A DNA stretch of 40,904 nucleotides from Treponema sp. (GTDB lineage Bacteria; Spirochaetota; Spirochaetia; Treponematales; Treponemataceae), in NCBI GenBank assembly GCA_022640795.1, contig JALCCK010000022.1, positions 1-40,904 of the forward strand, read 5' to 3'. Under the pieces are notes generated by a model. The model was not told the origin of the DNA and searched no databases. It saw only the letters and a program-made list of their open reading frames with translations. Each line of letters begins with the position of its first letter. The stretch's first letter is position 1. Positions 16,845 through 23,551 of this stretch are shown piece by piece. Both the position numbers and the translations under genes were made by a program.

Positions 16845-16873
16845 ATTATATTTGCTGTGCCTTTCTTTGTCAA
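16845..16873 (-). promoter_or_regulatory. Perfect-consensus sigma-70 promoter of the flaA operon
   Basis: On the minus strand TTGACA (16873-16868) and TATAAT (16850-16845) are separated by exactly 17 bases. The predicted start near 16838 gives an AT-rich leader of about 90 bases before the flaA ATG. The fba promoter lies back-to-back with it. Confidence 0.88.
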
Positions 16874-16904
16874 ACTCTTTTGCCGTGTTTACCGTCTTTT
16901 TTGC

Positions 16905-16933
16905 TTGAATAAATATGATGTTTGGCGTACGAT
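16905..16933 (+). promoter_or_regulatory. Candidate promoter of fba
   Basis: TTGAAT (16905-16910) and TACGAT (16928-16933) have 17-base spacing and would start transcription near 16940. That leaves a leader of about 20 bases with the AGGAG ribosome binding site at 16951. Confidence 0.5.
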
Positions 16934-16960
16934 ACCAGTAGATTTTTTATAGGAGCTAAT

Positions 16961-17965
16961 ATGGTAAGTTACAAAGAAATCGGACTTGTTAACACAAAAG
17001 AACTCTTCAAGAAGGCAATGGCGGGTCATTATGCACTTCCCGCATATAACTTCAACAACATGGAACAGCTGCAGGCCATTATTCAGGCATGCGTCGAAAC
17101 TAAATCACCGGTCATTCTGCAGGTATCGAACGGCGCCCGCAACTATGCGGATAAATATTTTCTCCGCAACATGGCACGGGGCGCAATAGAATATGCCCAC
17201 GAACTCGGATGCGATATTCCGGTTGTGCTGCATCTCGATCACGGCAGCTCGTACGATCTCTGCGTCGACTGCATCGAGAACGGCTTCTCTTCTGTAATGA
17301 TCGACGGTTCTGCACTTCCGTACGATGAAAATGTCGCTCTTACAAAAAAAGTATGTGATTTTGCCCATTCCCAGAAAGATTACGTAACCGTCGAAGGAGA
17401 ACTCGGCGTTCTGGCCGGTGTTGAAGACGAAGTCGTTGCTGCGGAAAGCCACTATACGAAGCCCGAAGAAGTACAGGATTTCGTTGGAAAAACAGGAGTA
17501 GATTCGCTTGCAATTTCAATCGGAACCAGCCACGGGCGATGTAAATTTACACCGGAGCAGTGTACCCGTACGGCTGACGGAGTACTTATTCCACCGCCGC
17601 TGGCATTCGATGTTCTTGAAGGCGTAGAAGAAAAACTTCCGGGATTCCCAATCGTACTGCACGGCTCTTCTTCAGTTCCTGTACAGTACGTAAAAGAAAT
17701 CGAAAAATACGGCGGGAAAATTCCTGATTCTGTAGGAATTCCCGAAGAACAGCTGCGGAAAGCAGCAAAATCAGCCGTATGCAAGATAAACATCGATTCC
17801 GATGGTCGCCTTGCAATGACCGCTGCAATAAGAAAAGTTCTTTCAGAACATCCTGAAGAATTTGATCCCCGAAAATATCTCGGCCCGGCCCGCGATGAAC
17901 TGAAAAAAATGTATATGCATAAAAACATTGAAGTTCTGGGATCTGCCGGACATGCACTCGACTAA
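16961..17965 (+). CDS. fba: Fructose-1,6-bisphosphate aldolase, class II
   Basis: Fba interconverts fructose-1,6-bisphosphate with dihydroxyacetone phosphate and glyceraldehyde-3-phosphate in glycolysis. The class II zinc enzyme is identified by LHLDHGSSYDLC (zinc-binding and catalytic residues), SVMIDGSALPYDENV, EGELGVLAG, ISIGTSHGRCKF, IVLHGSSSVP and CKINIDSDGRLAMTAAIR. I start at the ATG at 16961 (334 aa, MVSYKEIGLVNTKELF) because AGGAG precedes it by 5 bases; the 13 extra upstream residues in the open frame lie within the leader. It is a single-gene transcript between a promoter and a strong terminator, divergent from flaA. Confidence 0.97.
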   Translation: MVSYKEIGLVNTKELFKKAMAGHYALPAYNFNNMEQLQAIIQACVETKSPVILQVSNGARNYADKYFLRNMARGAIEYAHELGCDIPVVLHLDHGSSYDLCVDCIENGFSSVMIDGSALPYDENVALTKKVCDFAHSQKDYVTVEGELGVLAGVEDEVVAAESHYTKPEEVQDFVGKTGVDSLAISIGTSHGRCKFTPEQCTRTADGVLIPPPLAFDVLEGVEEKLPGFPIVLHGSSSVPVQYVKEIEKYGGKIPDSVGIPEEQLRKAAKSAVCKINIDSDGRLAMTAAIRKVLSEHPEEFDPRKYLGPARDELKKMYMHKNIEVLGSAGHALD

Positions 17966-17983
17966 CCCCGTGCCTGTATAACG

Positions 17984-18015
17984 AAAAGGCCGTCTGATTT
18001 CTCAGACGGCCTTTT
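17984..18015. terminator. Strong intrinsic terminator after fba
   Basis: A near-perfect hairpin, GGCCGTCTGA / TCAGACGGCC, with a TTTC loop. It is flanked by AAAA on the left and TTTT on the right, so it can work on both strands. It lies 18 bases beyond the fba stop and 40 bases beyond the convergent membrane-protein gene. Confidence 0.9.
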
Positions 18016-18054
18016 CTCTGTTTTATCGAAATGGAAAAACATATACTTGTAACG

Positions 18055-18738
18055 TTACTTTCCACGAACGACAAACCGTATACTCATCAGATATTCAAGC
18101 ACTTCTTTCATCGTCTTATTCTTTTTTAAACAACAGAGTTCGACAACGCCCCCTTCGTATATGCAGAAGATAACGATCTGTAAAACGAAGAATTTCCCCG
18201 AAAACCAAAGCGTTTCAACAAAGGCCGGCAGGCAAAGTACAAAAATAAGACCGAGAACAGAAAAAAGAACCTGTTTCCGTTTACCGGTTCTAGCTGAACC
18301 ATACAGCAGCTCAAGTATAATACTGTACGCGACAACCATTGAAAGATATAAAAGAGGTTTTATAAAAAGGCCGAAAAACGGATACGGTACAGCCGCTGAT
18401 AAGACACGATACGGTATGCAAATTGCATAATACGGCAGTGCTGCTGCAAAAAAGGCGGAAACTCTATAGTGCAAAGAATCTCTGGAAAGTCCCAGAAGCA
18501 GACCGGTAATGACTACAACGGGAATGAAACTTTCTGACAGGAAAAAGAATGCATAATTACGAAAGAAATTATCCGGTGCAATTCTATAGGAGAAAGAAAA
18601 AAAAGCTTTCAATCCGCAGAAAACAGCAGAAAAAACAAGAGACAGAATCGTTACCGGCAGGTAGACAATTCTTCGTTTATCATGTATATAATAGAAAAGA
18701 CAAACAAGCGGCATTAAAATATATAAAAAAAACTCCAT
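18055..18738 (-). CDS. Uncharacterised multi-spanning membrane protein
   Basis: This 227-residue, strongly hydrophobic protein has about six or seven predicted membrane segments (for example FFLYILMPLVCLFYYI, LSLVFSAVFCGLKAFF, FIPVVVITGLLLGLS, LSMVVAYSIILELLY, LFSVLGLIFVLCLPAF) and a basic C-terminus (IRFVVRGK). I do not recognise a functional family, and no enzymatic motif is visible. There is no Shine-Dalgarno before the ATG. A weak -10 (TAATTT) ends 6 bases before it with TTGTAA 17 bases further up, so it may be leaderless. It is a single gene, converging on fba and divergent from infC. Confidence 0.75.
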   Translation of the reverse strand: MEFFLYILMPLVCLFYYIHDKRRIVYLPVTILSLVFSAVFCGLKAFFSFSYRIAPDNFFRNYAFFFLSESFIPVVVITGLLLGLSRDSLHYRVSAFFAAALPYYAICIPYRVLSAAVPYPFFGLFIKPLLYLSMVVAYSIILELLYGSARTGKRKQVLFSVLGLIFVLCLPAFVETLWFSGKFFVLQIVIFCIYEGGVVELCCLKKNKTMKEVLEYLMSIRFVVRGK

Positions 18739-18744
18739 GATGTA

Positions 18745-18773
18745 AAATTACCACGAACACAGTTCTGTTACAA
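18745..18773 (-). promoter_or_regulatory. Weak promoter abutting the membrane-protein start
   Basis: On the minus strand TTGTAA (18773-18768), 17 bases, then TAATTT (18750-18745), with six bases to the ATG at 18738. The spacing suits a leaderless start, but the -10 is a poor match. Confidence 0.35.
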
Positions 18774-18827
18774 GCCCCTCTTCCGTAACAAAAGAAAGCG
18801 GGAACTGCTGTTTTTCCCCTAAATCAC

Positions 18828-18857
18828 TGGACACGTGTATTCAATCTCTGATATAAT
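18828..18857 (+). promoter_or_regulatory. Promoter of the infC-rpmI-rplT operon
   Basis: TGGACA (18828-18833, one mismatch) and a perfect TATAAT (18852-18857) are 18 bases apart. The predicted start near 18864 gives a leader of about 45 bases that contains the hairpin at 18879-18898. Confidence 0.7.
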
Positions 18858-18878
18858 AAGAAATACGCTTTACATGTA

Positions 18879-18898
18879 TGTGTTTTTATTCAAACACA
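18879..18898 (+). promoter_or_regulatory. Leader hairpin abutting the infC ribosome binding site
   Basis: TGTGTTT-TTATTC-AAACACA forms a 7-bp stem with a 6-base loop ending one base before the AGGGGG ribosome binding site of infC. Such placement could modulate access of the ribosome or bind a regulator. It is not followed by a T-run, so it is not a terminator. Confidence 0.5.
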
Positions 18899-18908
18899 AG
18901 GGGGATCG

Positions 18909-19430
18909 TTGGCAGACAATAAGGGATTACGGATTAATGAACAAATCCGTGTACGAGAGATCAGATTGATAGACAGTGAGGGTAATCAGAAAGGAATTGT
19001 TCCGACACTGGAAGCTCTCAGGATGGCTAAAGAGCAAGAGCTCGACCTTGTTGAAGTAGCTCCAACGGCTAAACCGCCTGTTTGCAAGATACTTGACTTC
19101 GGTAAATACCGTTTCGAACAGGAGAAGAAGCTCCGTGACTCCAAACGAAATCAAAAATTACTGAAACTCAAGGAAATCCGCATGCAGCCGAAAATAGGCT
19201 CCGGAGATCTTGATACAAAGGCAAAACATGTGCAGGAATTTCTCGACGAGGGAAACAAGGTTAAGGTTACAATCAGATTCAGAGGTCGTGAACTTGCCCA
19301 TACGGAACTCGGTTACGGGGTACTGCAGGAAGTGTTGAAGAGACTGACGTCTGCTTATGTCATAGAAAAACCGGCGGCCATGGAAGGTCGTTTTATGTCT
19401 ATGACAATTTCGGCTAAAGTCAAAAATTAA
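18909..19430 (+). CDS. infC: Translation initiation factor IF-3
   Basis: IF-3 binds the 30S subunit, prevents premature 50S joining and checks the start codon and initiator tRNA. The 173-residue protein has normal length and both domains: the N-terminal domain with [16 protein letters not shown] and [17 protein letters not shown], the linker with [11 protein letters not shown], and the C-terminal domain with [11 protein letters not shown] and [17 protein letters not shown]. Translation starts at TTG (18909), preceded by AGGGGGAT; no usable ATG is present near the N-terminus. Non-ATG infC starts are known to allow IF-3 to repress its own synthesis. It heads an operon with rpmI and rplT. Confidence 0.97.
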   Translation: MADNKGLRINEQIRVREIRLIDSEGNQKGIVPTLEALRMAKEQELDLVEVAPTAKPPVCKILDFGKYRFEQEKKLRDSKRNQKLLKLKEIRMQPKIGSGDLDTKAKHVQEFLDEGNKVKVTIRFRGRELAHTELGYGVLQEVLKRLTSAYVIEKPAAMEGRFMSMTISAKVKN

Positions 19431-19443
19431 TGAGGTAAAAGAT

Positions 19444-19644
19444 ATGCCTAAAATGAAGACAAAAAAATCCGCTGCCAAACGGTATTCACTGACTGGCACC
19501 GGTAAAGTCAAGTACAAGAAAATGAATCTTCGTCATATTTTAACGAAACGTTCACCGAAACGAAAAAGACAGCTTCGTGAAAGCGGAATACTGGCTGAAG
19601 CATCGGCACGTCGTGTACGTAAACAGATGCTTCCCTACGGTTAA
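19444..19644 (+). CDS. rpmI: 50S ribosomal protein L35
   Basis: This 66-residue, very basic protein begins [19 protein letters not shown] and contains [17 protein letters not shown], as expected for L35. It has the usual length and the usual position between infC and rplT. The ribosome binding site GAGG precedes the ATG. L35 is a late-assembling component of the large ribosomal subunit. Confidence 0.97.
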   Translation: MPKMKTKKSAAKRYSLTGTGKVKYKKMNLRHILTKRSPKRKRQLRESGILAEASARRVRKQMLPYG

Positions 19645-19657
19645 TGAGGTATAACAG

Positions 19658-20017
19658 ATGTCAAGAGCAATAGATGGAACAAAACGAAATAATCGTCGCG
19701 CGAAAATTCTTAAGCTGGCAAAGGGATTCCGCGGCCGGCGGTCAACAAATTTTAAAGCTGCAAAAGACGCCGTAACAAAATCTCTGGATCATGCATATGT
19801 AGATCGGCATGACAAAAAAAGTAATTTCCGGTCACTCTGGATTGCCCGTATCAACGCTGCAGTCAGAGATGAAGGAATTTCCTATTCATGTTTTATTAAC
19901 GGTCTGACAAAAGCCGGTGTAAAGCTTAATCGGAAAGCTTTGTCTAATATGGCTATCGAAGATCCGGCCGCTTTCAAAGCCGTTGTCGAAACAGCTAAAA
20001 AAGCACTGAAGGCATAA
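19658..20017 (+). CDS. rplT: 50S ribosomal protein L20
   Basis: This 119-residue basic protein has family motifs [36 protein letters not shown], and [21 protein letters not shown]20 is an early assembly protein of the 50S subunit, and in other bacteria it represses the infC-rpmI-rplT operon by binding its mRNA. GAGG lies 7-8 bases before the ATG, 13 bases after the L35 stop. Transcription probably continues into the zapB-like and zapA genes, which follow at 5 and 22 bases. Confidence 0.97.
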   Translation: MSRAIDGTKRNNRRAKILKLAKGFRGRRSTNFKAAKDAVTKSLDHAYVDRHDKKSNFRSLWIARINAAVRDEGISYSCFINGLTKAGVKLNRKALSNMAIEDPAAFKAVVETAKKALKA

Positions 20018-20022
20018 TTAAG

Positions 20023-20532
20023 ATGATTTCACTCGATCAGGTTCTTCTTCTGCAAAAAAAAGTGGAAATCGCTGTAAACAAAATTTCACAGCTAAAAACA
20101 GAAAACGATGCTTTGCGTAGAAAATGTGCAGAGCTCACAAACGCGCTTTCTGCAAAAACGGAGCAAATTTCTTCTTTTCAGGCGGATGAAACCAAGATCG
20201 AGGAAGGCATTTTAAAGGCTCTCGATAAACTGAATTCAATAGAGAATTCAGTTTTGGGAGCTGATCCTTCGGCGGGAGTCTCCGCCGCTATTCAAAAAAC
20301 AACTTCAGATAATCTCTCGGAAAATTTAAAAACAGAACACCAGACTGTTTCCGGTGGCAACCGGCAGGAAGAATCGATACAGTCAGTTCAGAAAAAAGAA
20401 CAAACAATTGTATCTCCGAAAAATGAGAAGAAAGATAACGATTTTTCATCCGGAGAAGACCAGCCACTCTTTGGAAATTCTGAAACCCCGTCGGCTACAC
20501 CTGAGAACGACGGACAGTTCGATATCTTTTAG
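20023..20532 (+). CDS. ZapB-like coiled-coil protein
   Basis: In this 169-residue protein roughly the first 75 residues form a continuous coiled coil (LDQVLLLQKKVEIAVNKISQ ... LKTENDALRRKCAELTNALS). A low-complexity acidic and polar region follows, ending in a short hydrophobic peptide, FDIF. The coiled coil resembles ZapB, the small divisome protein that links ZapA to the chromosome terminus, and zapA is the next gene. The C-terminal extension of about 90 residues is not part of classical ZapB, so function by homology is moderate. It starts 5 bases after rplT with a distant AAGG ribosome binding site, so its level may follow ribosomal protein synthesis. Confidence 0.75.
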   Translation: MISLDQVLLLQKKVEIAVNKISQLKTENDALRRKCAELTNALSAKTEQISSFQADETKIEEGILKALDKLNSIENSVLGADPSAGVSAAIQKTTSDNLSENLKTEHQTVSGGNRQEESIQSVQKKEQTIVSPKNEKKDNDFSSGEDQPLFGNSETPSATPENDGQFDIF

Positions 20533-20554
20533 CCAGTCACATTAAAGGCCGCTT

Positions 20555-20860
20555 ATGGGAAAGCTCCAGATAGATATTTTAGGAACTTCATTTGCAATCC
20601 AGGCTGCAGAAGATACTGATTATCTGCACAAGCTTATGGGATATTATAAGCAGATGGTGGAAGGAATTGAAAATAAGGGAGGGCTCAAAGAACCTCTTAA
20701 AATTTCAATACTGAGTGGAATATTGATCTGCGATGAACTGTATAAAGAAAAATTAAAAAATGCAAAAAATAAAAATACATCAGATAATTCCTTTGAAGAC
20801 CAGGAACTGGAACGGCTTACGGCAGACATGATTGCTAAGATAGACAAGGCACTTGGATGA
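20555..20860 (+). CDS. zapA: Cell division protein ZapA
   Basis: ZapA cross-links and bundles FtsZ filaments at the Z-ring. This 101-residue protein has the family features: an N-terminal beta segment (KLQIDILGTSFAIQAAEDTDYLHKL cut at the helix start) with YYKQMVEGIE, and a long C-terminal helix predicted to dimerise (ILICDELYKEKLKNAKN ... LERLTADMIAKIDKAL). AAAGG precedes the ATG by 6 bases. The stop overlaps the start of the next gene (ATGA). Together with the coiled-coil gene before it this forms a small division module inside a translation operon. Confidence 0.9.
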   Translation: MGKLQIDILGTSFAIQAAEDTDYLHKLMGYYKQMVEGIENKGGLKEPLKISILSGILICDELYKEKLKNAKNKNTSDNSFEDQELERLTADMIAKIDKALG

Positions 20861-21330
20861 ATTTGCCGAGAATCCTGCTTGATGCAGATTCATGTCCTAA
20901 AAAAGTCAGAGATTACCTGGTTATCTACTCGCAGAAACTAAATTTACCAATTATTTTTGCTGCAAACAGAAATATCCCGCCGGTAATATCGACTACGTTC
21001 TTTACGATGGCGCTCTGTACAAAAGAGAAAGGATCTGCAGATGATTACATTGTCGAACAGGCAGCCGGGAATGATATTGTCATCACGAGGGATATTCCAC
21101 TGGCATCCCGTCTTGTTGAAAAAAAAATTACCGTAATGAATGATCGCGGTACTTTTTTTTCATCTGAAAATATAAAAGAAAGACTTTCTGAACGAAATTT
21201 TTCACTGCAGCTGGCCCAGCTGGGACTCGGGGGAAGCAAGAAAAAAATATACAGTCAAAAAGATTTTATGGAATTCGCCAATTCCTTTGATAAAAAGATT
21301 CATGAGCTTATACAAGCTGCACATCACTAG
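20857..21330 (+). CDS. YaiI/YqxD family protein (DUF188/UPF0178)
   Basis: This 157-residue protein matches the conserved YaiI/YqxD family: ILLDADSCPKKVRDYL at the N-terminus (the DADxCP motif), GSADDYIVEQAAGNDIVITRD, and IPLASRLVEKKITVMNDRGTF in the middle. The fold is related to PIN-like nucleases; the Asp-rich motifs (DAD, ADDYI, TRDIPLA) fit a metal site, but no biochemical role is established that I can state. The ATG overlaps the zapA stop by four bases with AAGG 7 bases upstream. It is the last gene of the infC operon and meets the HD-GYP gene tail-to-tail 10 bases later; no clear terminator lies between them. Confidence 0.88.
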   Translation: MNLPRILLDADSCPKKVRDYLVIYSQKLNLPIIFAANRNIPPVISTTFFTMALCTKEKGSADDYIVEQAAGNDIVITRDIPLASRLVEKKITVMNDRGTFFSSENIKERLSERNFSLQLAQLGLGGSKKKIYSQKDFMEFANSFDKKIHELIQAAHH

Positions 21331-21340
21331 TATACGACTG

Positions 21341-22576
21341 CTAGTCATCTTTATAAGCATTCTGTATCGCACTGATGCGGTCCTTCACCTGTAAAAAAGC
21401 ACTAACAACTTCAGGATCAAATTGCTTACCGGAAAGCGATTCGATCTCCGTAAACGCATCATTACTTGTCCACGCATCTTTATAGCATCGCTTGTGGCTC
21501 AAGGCATCAAAGACATCTGCTACTGCAACAATTCTGGCCTCCAGAGGGATTTCTTTTCCTTTCAGCGGAAGTCCTTTTTTAACAGGAGTTCCTATTTCAT
21601 ACATCTTATAATCCATCCGTCCCGGATATCCCCTGCTATCACCGTTCCAGAATTCGTGATGATAGAGAGCAACATTTCTTGACATAGCATCAAGAGGATC
21701 CTCTGCAGGTTCAAACAGGTTGGCACCAATACACGTGTGCCCCTGCATGACAGCCCGTTCCTCTGCAGAAAAGCGTGGATATGTTTTCTTTAATACTACG
21801 TCTGAAATCCCTACCTTCCCGACATCGTGGCATTTTGCCGCAATTTTCAGCCGGTCCCGAAATTTATGACGTTCCTCATCTGAGACAGTATGATTAAATG
21901 CATAACGGTCATAAATCTCAAGCGCAAAATTTGAAACGCGCTCAACATGAGGACTCGTTTCTTTGGGATCTCTGAATTCTGCCATTTTTAACATTCGCTT
22001 TATCATATTACTTGTCAGATAGGCATGTTCAAGTGCCTGCGTAGCATTCGAAGCAAAATGTGTAATAAACAGCTCCGCATCTTTATCAAAACCTGTAACA
22101 TAGCCCTTACTGTCCTTCGCATTGATAATCTGCAGCACGCCGAGCAGACGATTGGAAGCAGTTTTCAACGGCAGCGTAAACATCGACTCCGTATGATACT
22201 GAGTTTTTTCATCAGTACGTTTATCAAATTTGTAGGGAGCTTCCGAAGAAATAGTATAAACATCCGGAATATTCAACGGTTCCATTGTTTTTGCGACATA
22301 TCCGCTGATGGATTTTTCATTTATGGGAAATGAAAACGAAATATACGGAGACTTTGATCCGGGGGCAAGTTTTTTCAAATTAGTATCATTCTGCGCATAT
22401 TTTATCCGCAGTTTATCATCTTCCGTTATATAAATAGACCCGGCATCGGCACTGACTATATGACGGGCTTCAGTAAGCAATCGCTCGAGTAAAACGTCAA
22501 CATCCTGAATTTCTCCAAGCTTCTTTTCAATTTGAATAATACGTTGTAATTTCTCTTCTCGTGTTTTAGCAATCAA
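21341..22576 (-). CDS. GAF/HD-GYP domain protein, putative cyclic-di-GMP phosphodiesterase
   Basis: This 411-residue cytoplasmic protein has a GAF sensor domain (about residues 20-185; ADAGSIYITEDDKLRIKYAQ, SMFTLPLKTASNRLLGVLQI) and an HD-GYP domain (about 205-400). HD-GYP enzymes hydrolyse cyclic-di-GMP. HVERVS, CHDVGKVGIS, GHTCIGA and ARIVAVADVFDAL are present. The HHExxDGxGYP signature is altered: HHEFWNGDSRGYP has two extra residues and Asn for Asp. A further insertion follows GYP (MYEIGTPVKKGLPLKG). The HD metal ligands remain, so activity is possible but the signature is atypical. The TTG start has AGGAAGG 9 bases upstream; a promoter lies at 22638-22666. Confidence 0.88.
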   Translation of the reverse strand: MIAKTREEKLQRIIQIEKKLGEIQDVDVLLERLLTEARHIVSADAGSIYITEDDKLRIKYAQNDTNLKKLAPGSKSPYISFSFPINEKSISGYVAKTMEPLNIPDVYTISSEAPYKFDKRTDEKTQYHTESMFTLPLKTASNRLLGVLQIINAKDSKGYVTGFDKDAELFITHFASNATQALEHAYLTSNMIKRMLKMAEFRDPKETSPHVERVSNFALEIYDRYAFNHTVSDEERHKFRDRLKIAAKCHDVGKVGISDVVLKKTYPRFSAEERAVMQGHTCIGANLFEPAEDPLDAMSRNVALYHHEFWNGDSRGYPGRMDYKMYEIGTPVKKGLPLKGKEIPLEARIVAVADVFDALSHKRCYKDAWTSNDAFTEIESLSGKQFDPEVVSAFLQVKDRISAIQNAYKDD

Positions 22577-22637
22577 TTGCAGAAACCTTCCTTACTAAAA
22601 GGATGAAAACATCTCTTCCTGTTTATTTCTATTATTA

Positions 22638-22666
22638 ATTGTAATCAATAAAAAAATACTTGTCTA
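22638..22666 (-). promoter_or_regulatory. Promoter of the HD-GYP gene
   Basis: On the minus strand TAGACA (22666-22661) and TACAAT (22643-22638) are 17 bases apart, each one mismatch from consensus. The -35 lies just 5 bases past the stop of the upstream methyltransferase gene. Confidence 0.6.
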
Positions 22667-22670
22667 TGTT

Positions 22671-23549
22671 TCAGGGAATATTCACCATCTTTTTTCTGAT
22701 TAGTGAAAAGTATAGTGGGCCGGCACCTCCCTGCACATCAGGAACTACGTGGTAACCGAATTTTTTTTTCTCAGCTCCCGGCAGGATACCTGAACAGAAT
22801 GACTGCAGGGAATCGGGTATCACCGCAGGCAATTTAAAATCACGGGAAAAGCCTGATTCGGCAGTATCAAATTTCTTAAAAACACGTTCCATAATTCCAT
22901 CATTCTCCAGAGGATTAAGAGCACACGTTGAATACAATAGATATCCGCCGGGAACAAGCATTCTGAAGGCCGAAGAAACGAGTGCCCACTGCTGTAACGT
23001 CAACGATTTTATACGTGACGGAGACCATTGCCGCAAATATTTCGAATCGGAAAGTACATGCCGCTCCGAAGAACACGGAACATCAAGTAATATTCTGTCA
23101 AAAACCTCTCCGTGCGTACAGCACCATCTGGCTCCGTCGCTACAGACTACGGCAACCCGCCCGCGTGTCGACCGGTCAAGAGACTGATCGCAGACATGTA
23201 CAAGTCGCTGCTTTCTGGCAGGCGAACGCTCATTTGCGGTCAATTCTGCATCTGTATCCATTCTGGAAGCAAGTATAAGCGTCTTCCCGCCGGGAGCAGC
23301 ACACAGATCAAGAATTTTTTTTGCTCCGGCAAGCGGAAGCATCAGCGCAGCAAGCACACTCCCCGTGTCAAGAAAATAAGATTCCTGACCGCCGGCATTC
23401 CATTCGGCATAGGGATTTTTTTCAAGCAGCGCGTTCTGTAAAACAGGCCAGCGCTCGCCGAAAAGCGTGTGATAATATGTTTCAAACCCTTCTGCTCCCT
23501 TCAGTTTTTCCGGAACAAAACCGGTATCTTTTGTTTTTTTTCGTTTCAT
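22671..23549 (-). CDS. RsmB/RsmF-type RNA (cytosine-5) methyltransferase
   Basis: This 292-residue SAM-dependent enzyme is of the Nop2/Sun family, which methylates C5 of cytosine in rRNA or tRNA. Motifs in order are ILDLCAAPGGKTLILASRM (SAM binding), LTANERSPARKQRL, DRILLDVPCSSERH (motif IV, first catalytic Cys) and GGYLLYSTCALNPLENDG (motif VI, catalytic Cys in TC). It is shorter than RsmB because it lacks the N-terminal NusB-like domain, and its N-terminus (MKRKKTKDTGF) is short and basic. The target RNA cannot be told from the sequence. It begins 2 bases after the NagZ-like gene with AGGGA upstream, so the pair is probably co-transcribed. Confidence 0.9.
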   Translation of the reverse strand: MKRKKTKDTGFVPEKLKGAEGFETYYHTLFGERWPVLQNALLEKNPYAEWNAGGQESYFLDTGSVLAALMLPLAGAKKILDLCAAPGGKTLILASRMDTDAELTANERSPARKQRLVHVCDQSLDRSTRGRVAVVCSDGARWCCTHGEVFDRILLDVPCSSERHVLSDSKYLRQWSPSRIKSLTLQQWALVSSAFRMLVPGGYLLYSTCALNPLENDGIMERVFKKFDTAESGFSRDFKLPAVIPDSLQSFCSGILPGAEKKKFGYHVVPDVQGGAGPLYFSLIRKKMVNIP

Positions 23550-23551
23550 CG

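Noticed and set aside
21320..21345. Terminator between the YaiI/YqxD-family gene and the HD-GYP gene
   Set aside because: Only a 5-bp ACTAG/CTAGT repeat with a 10-base loop and no T-run; too weak to call.
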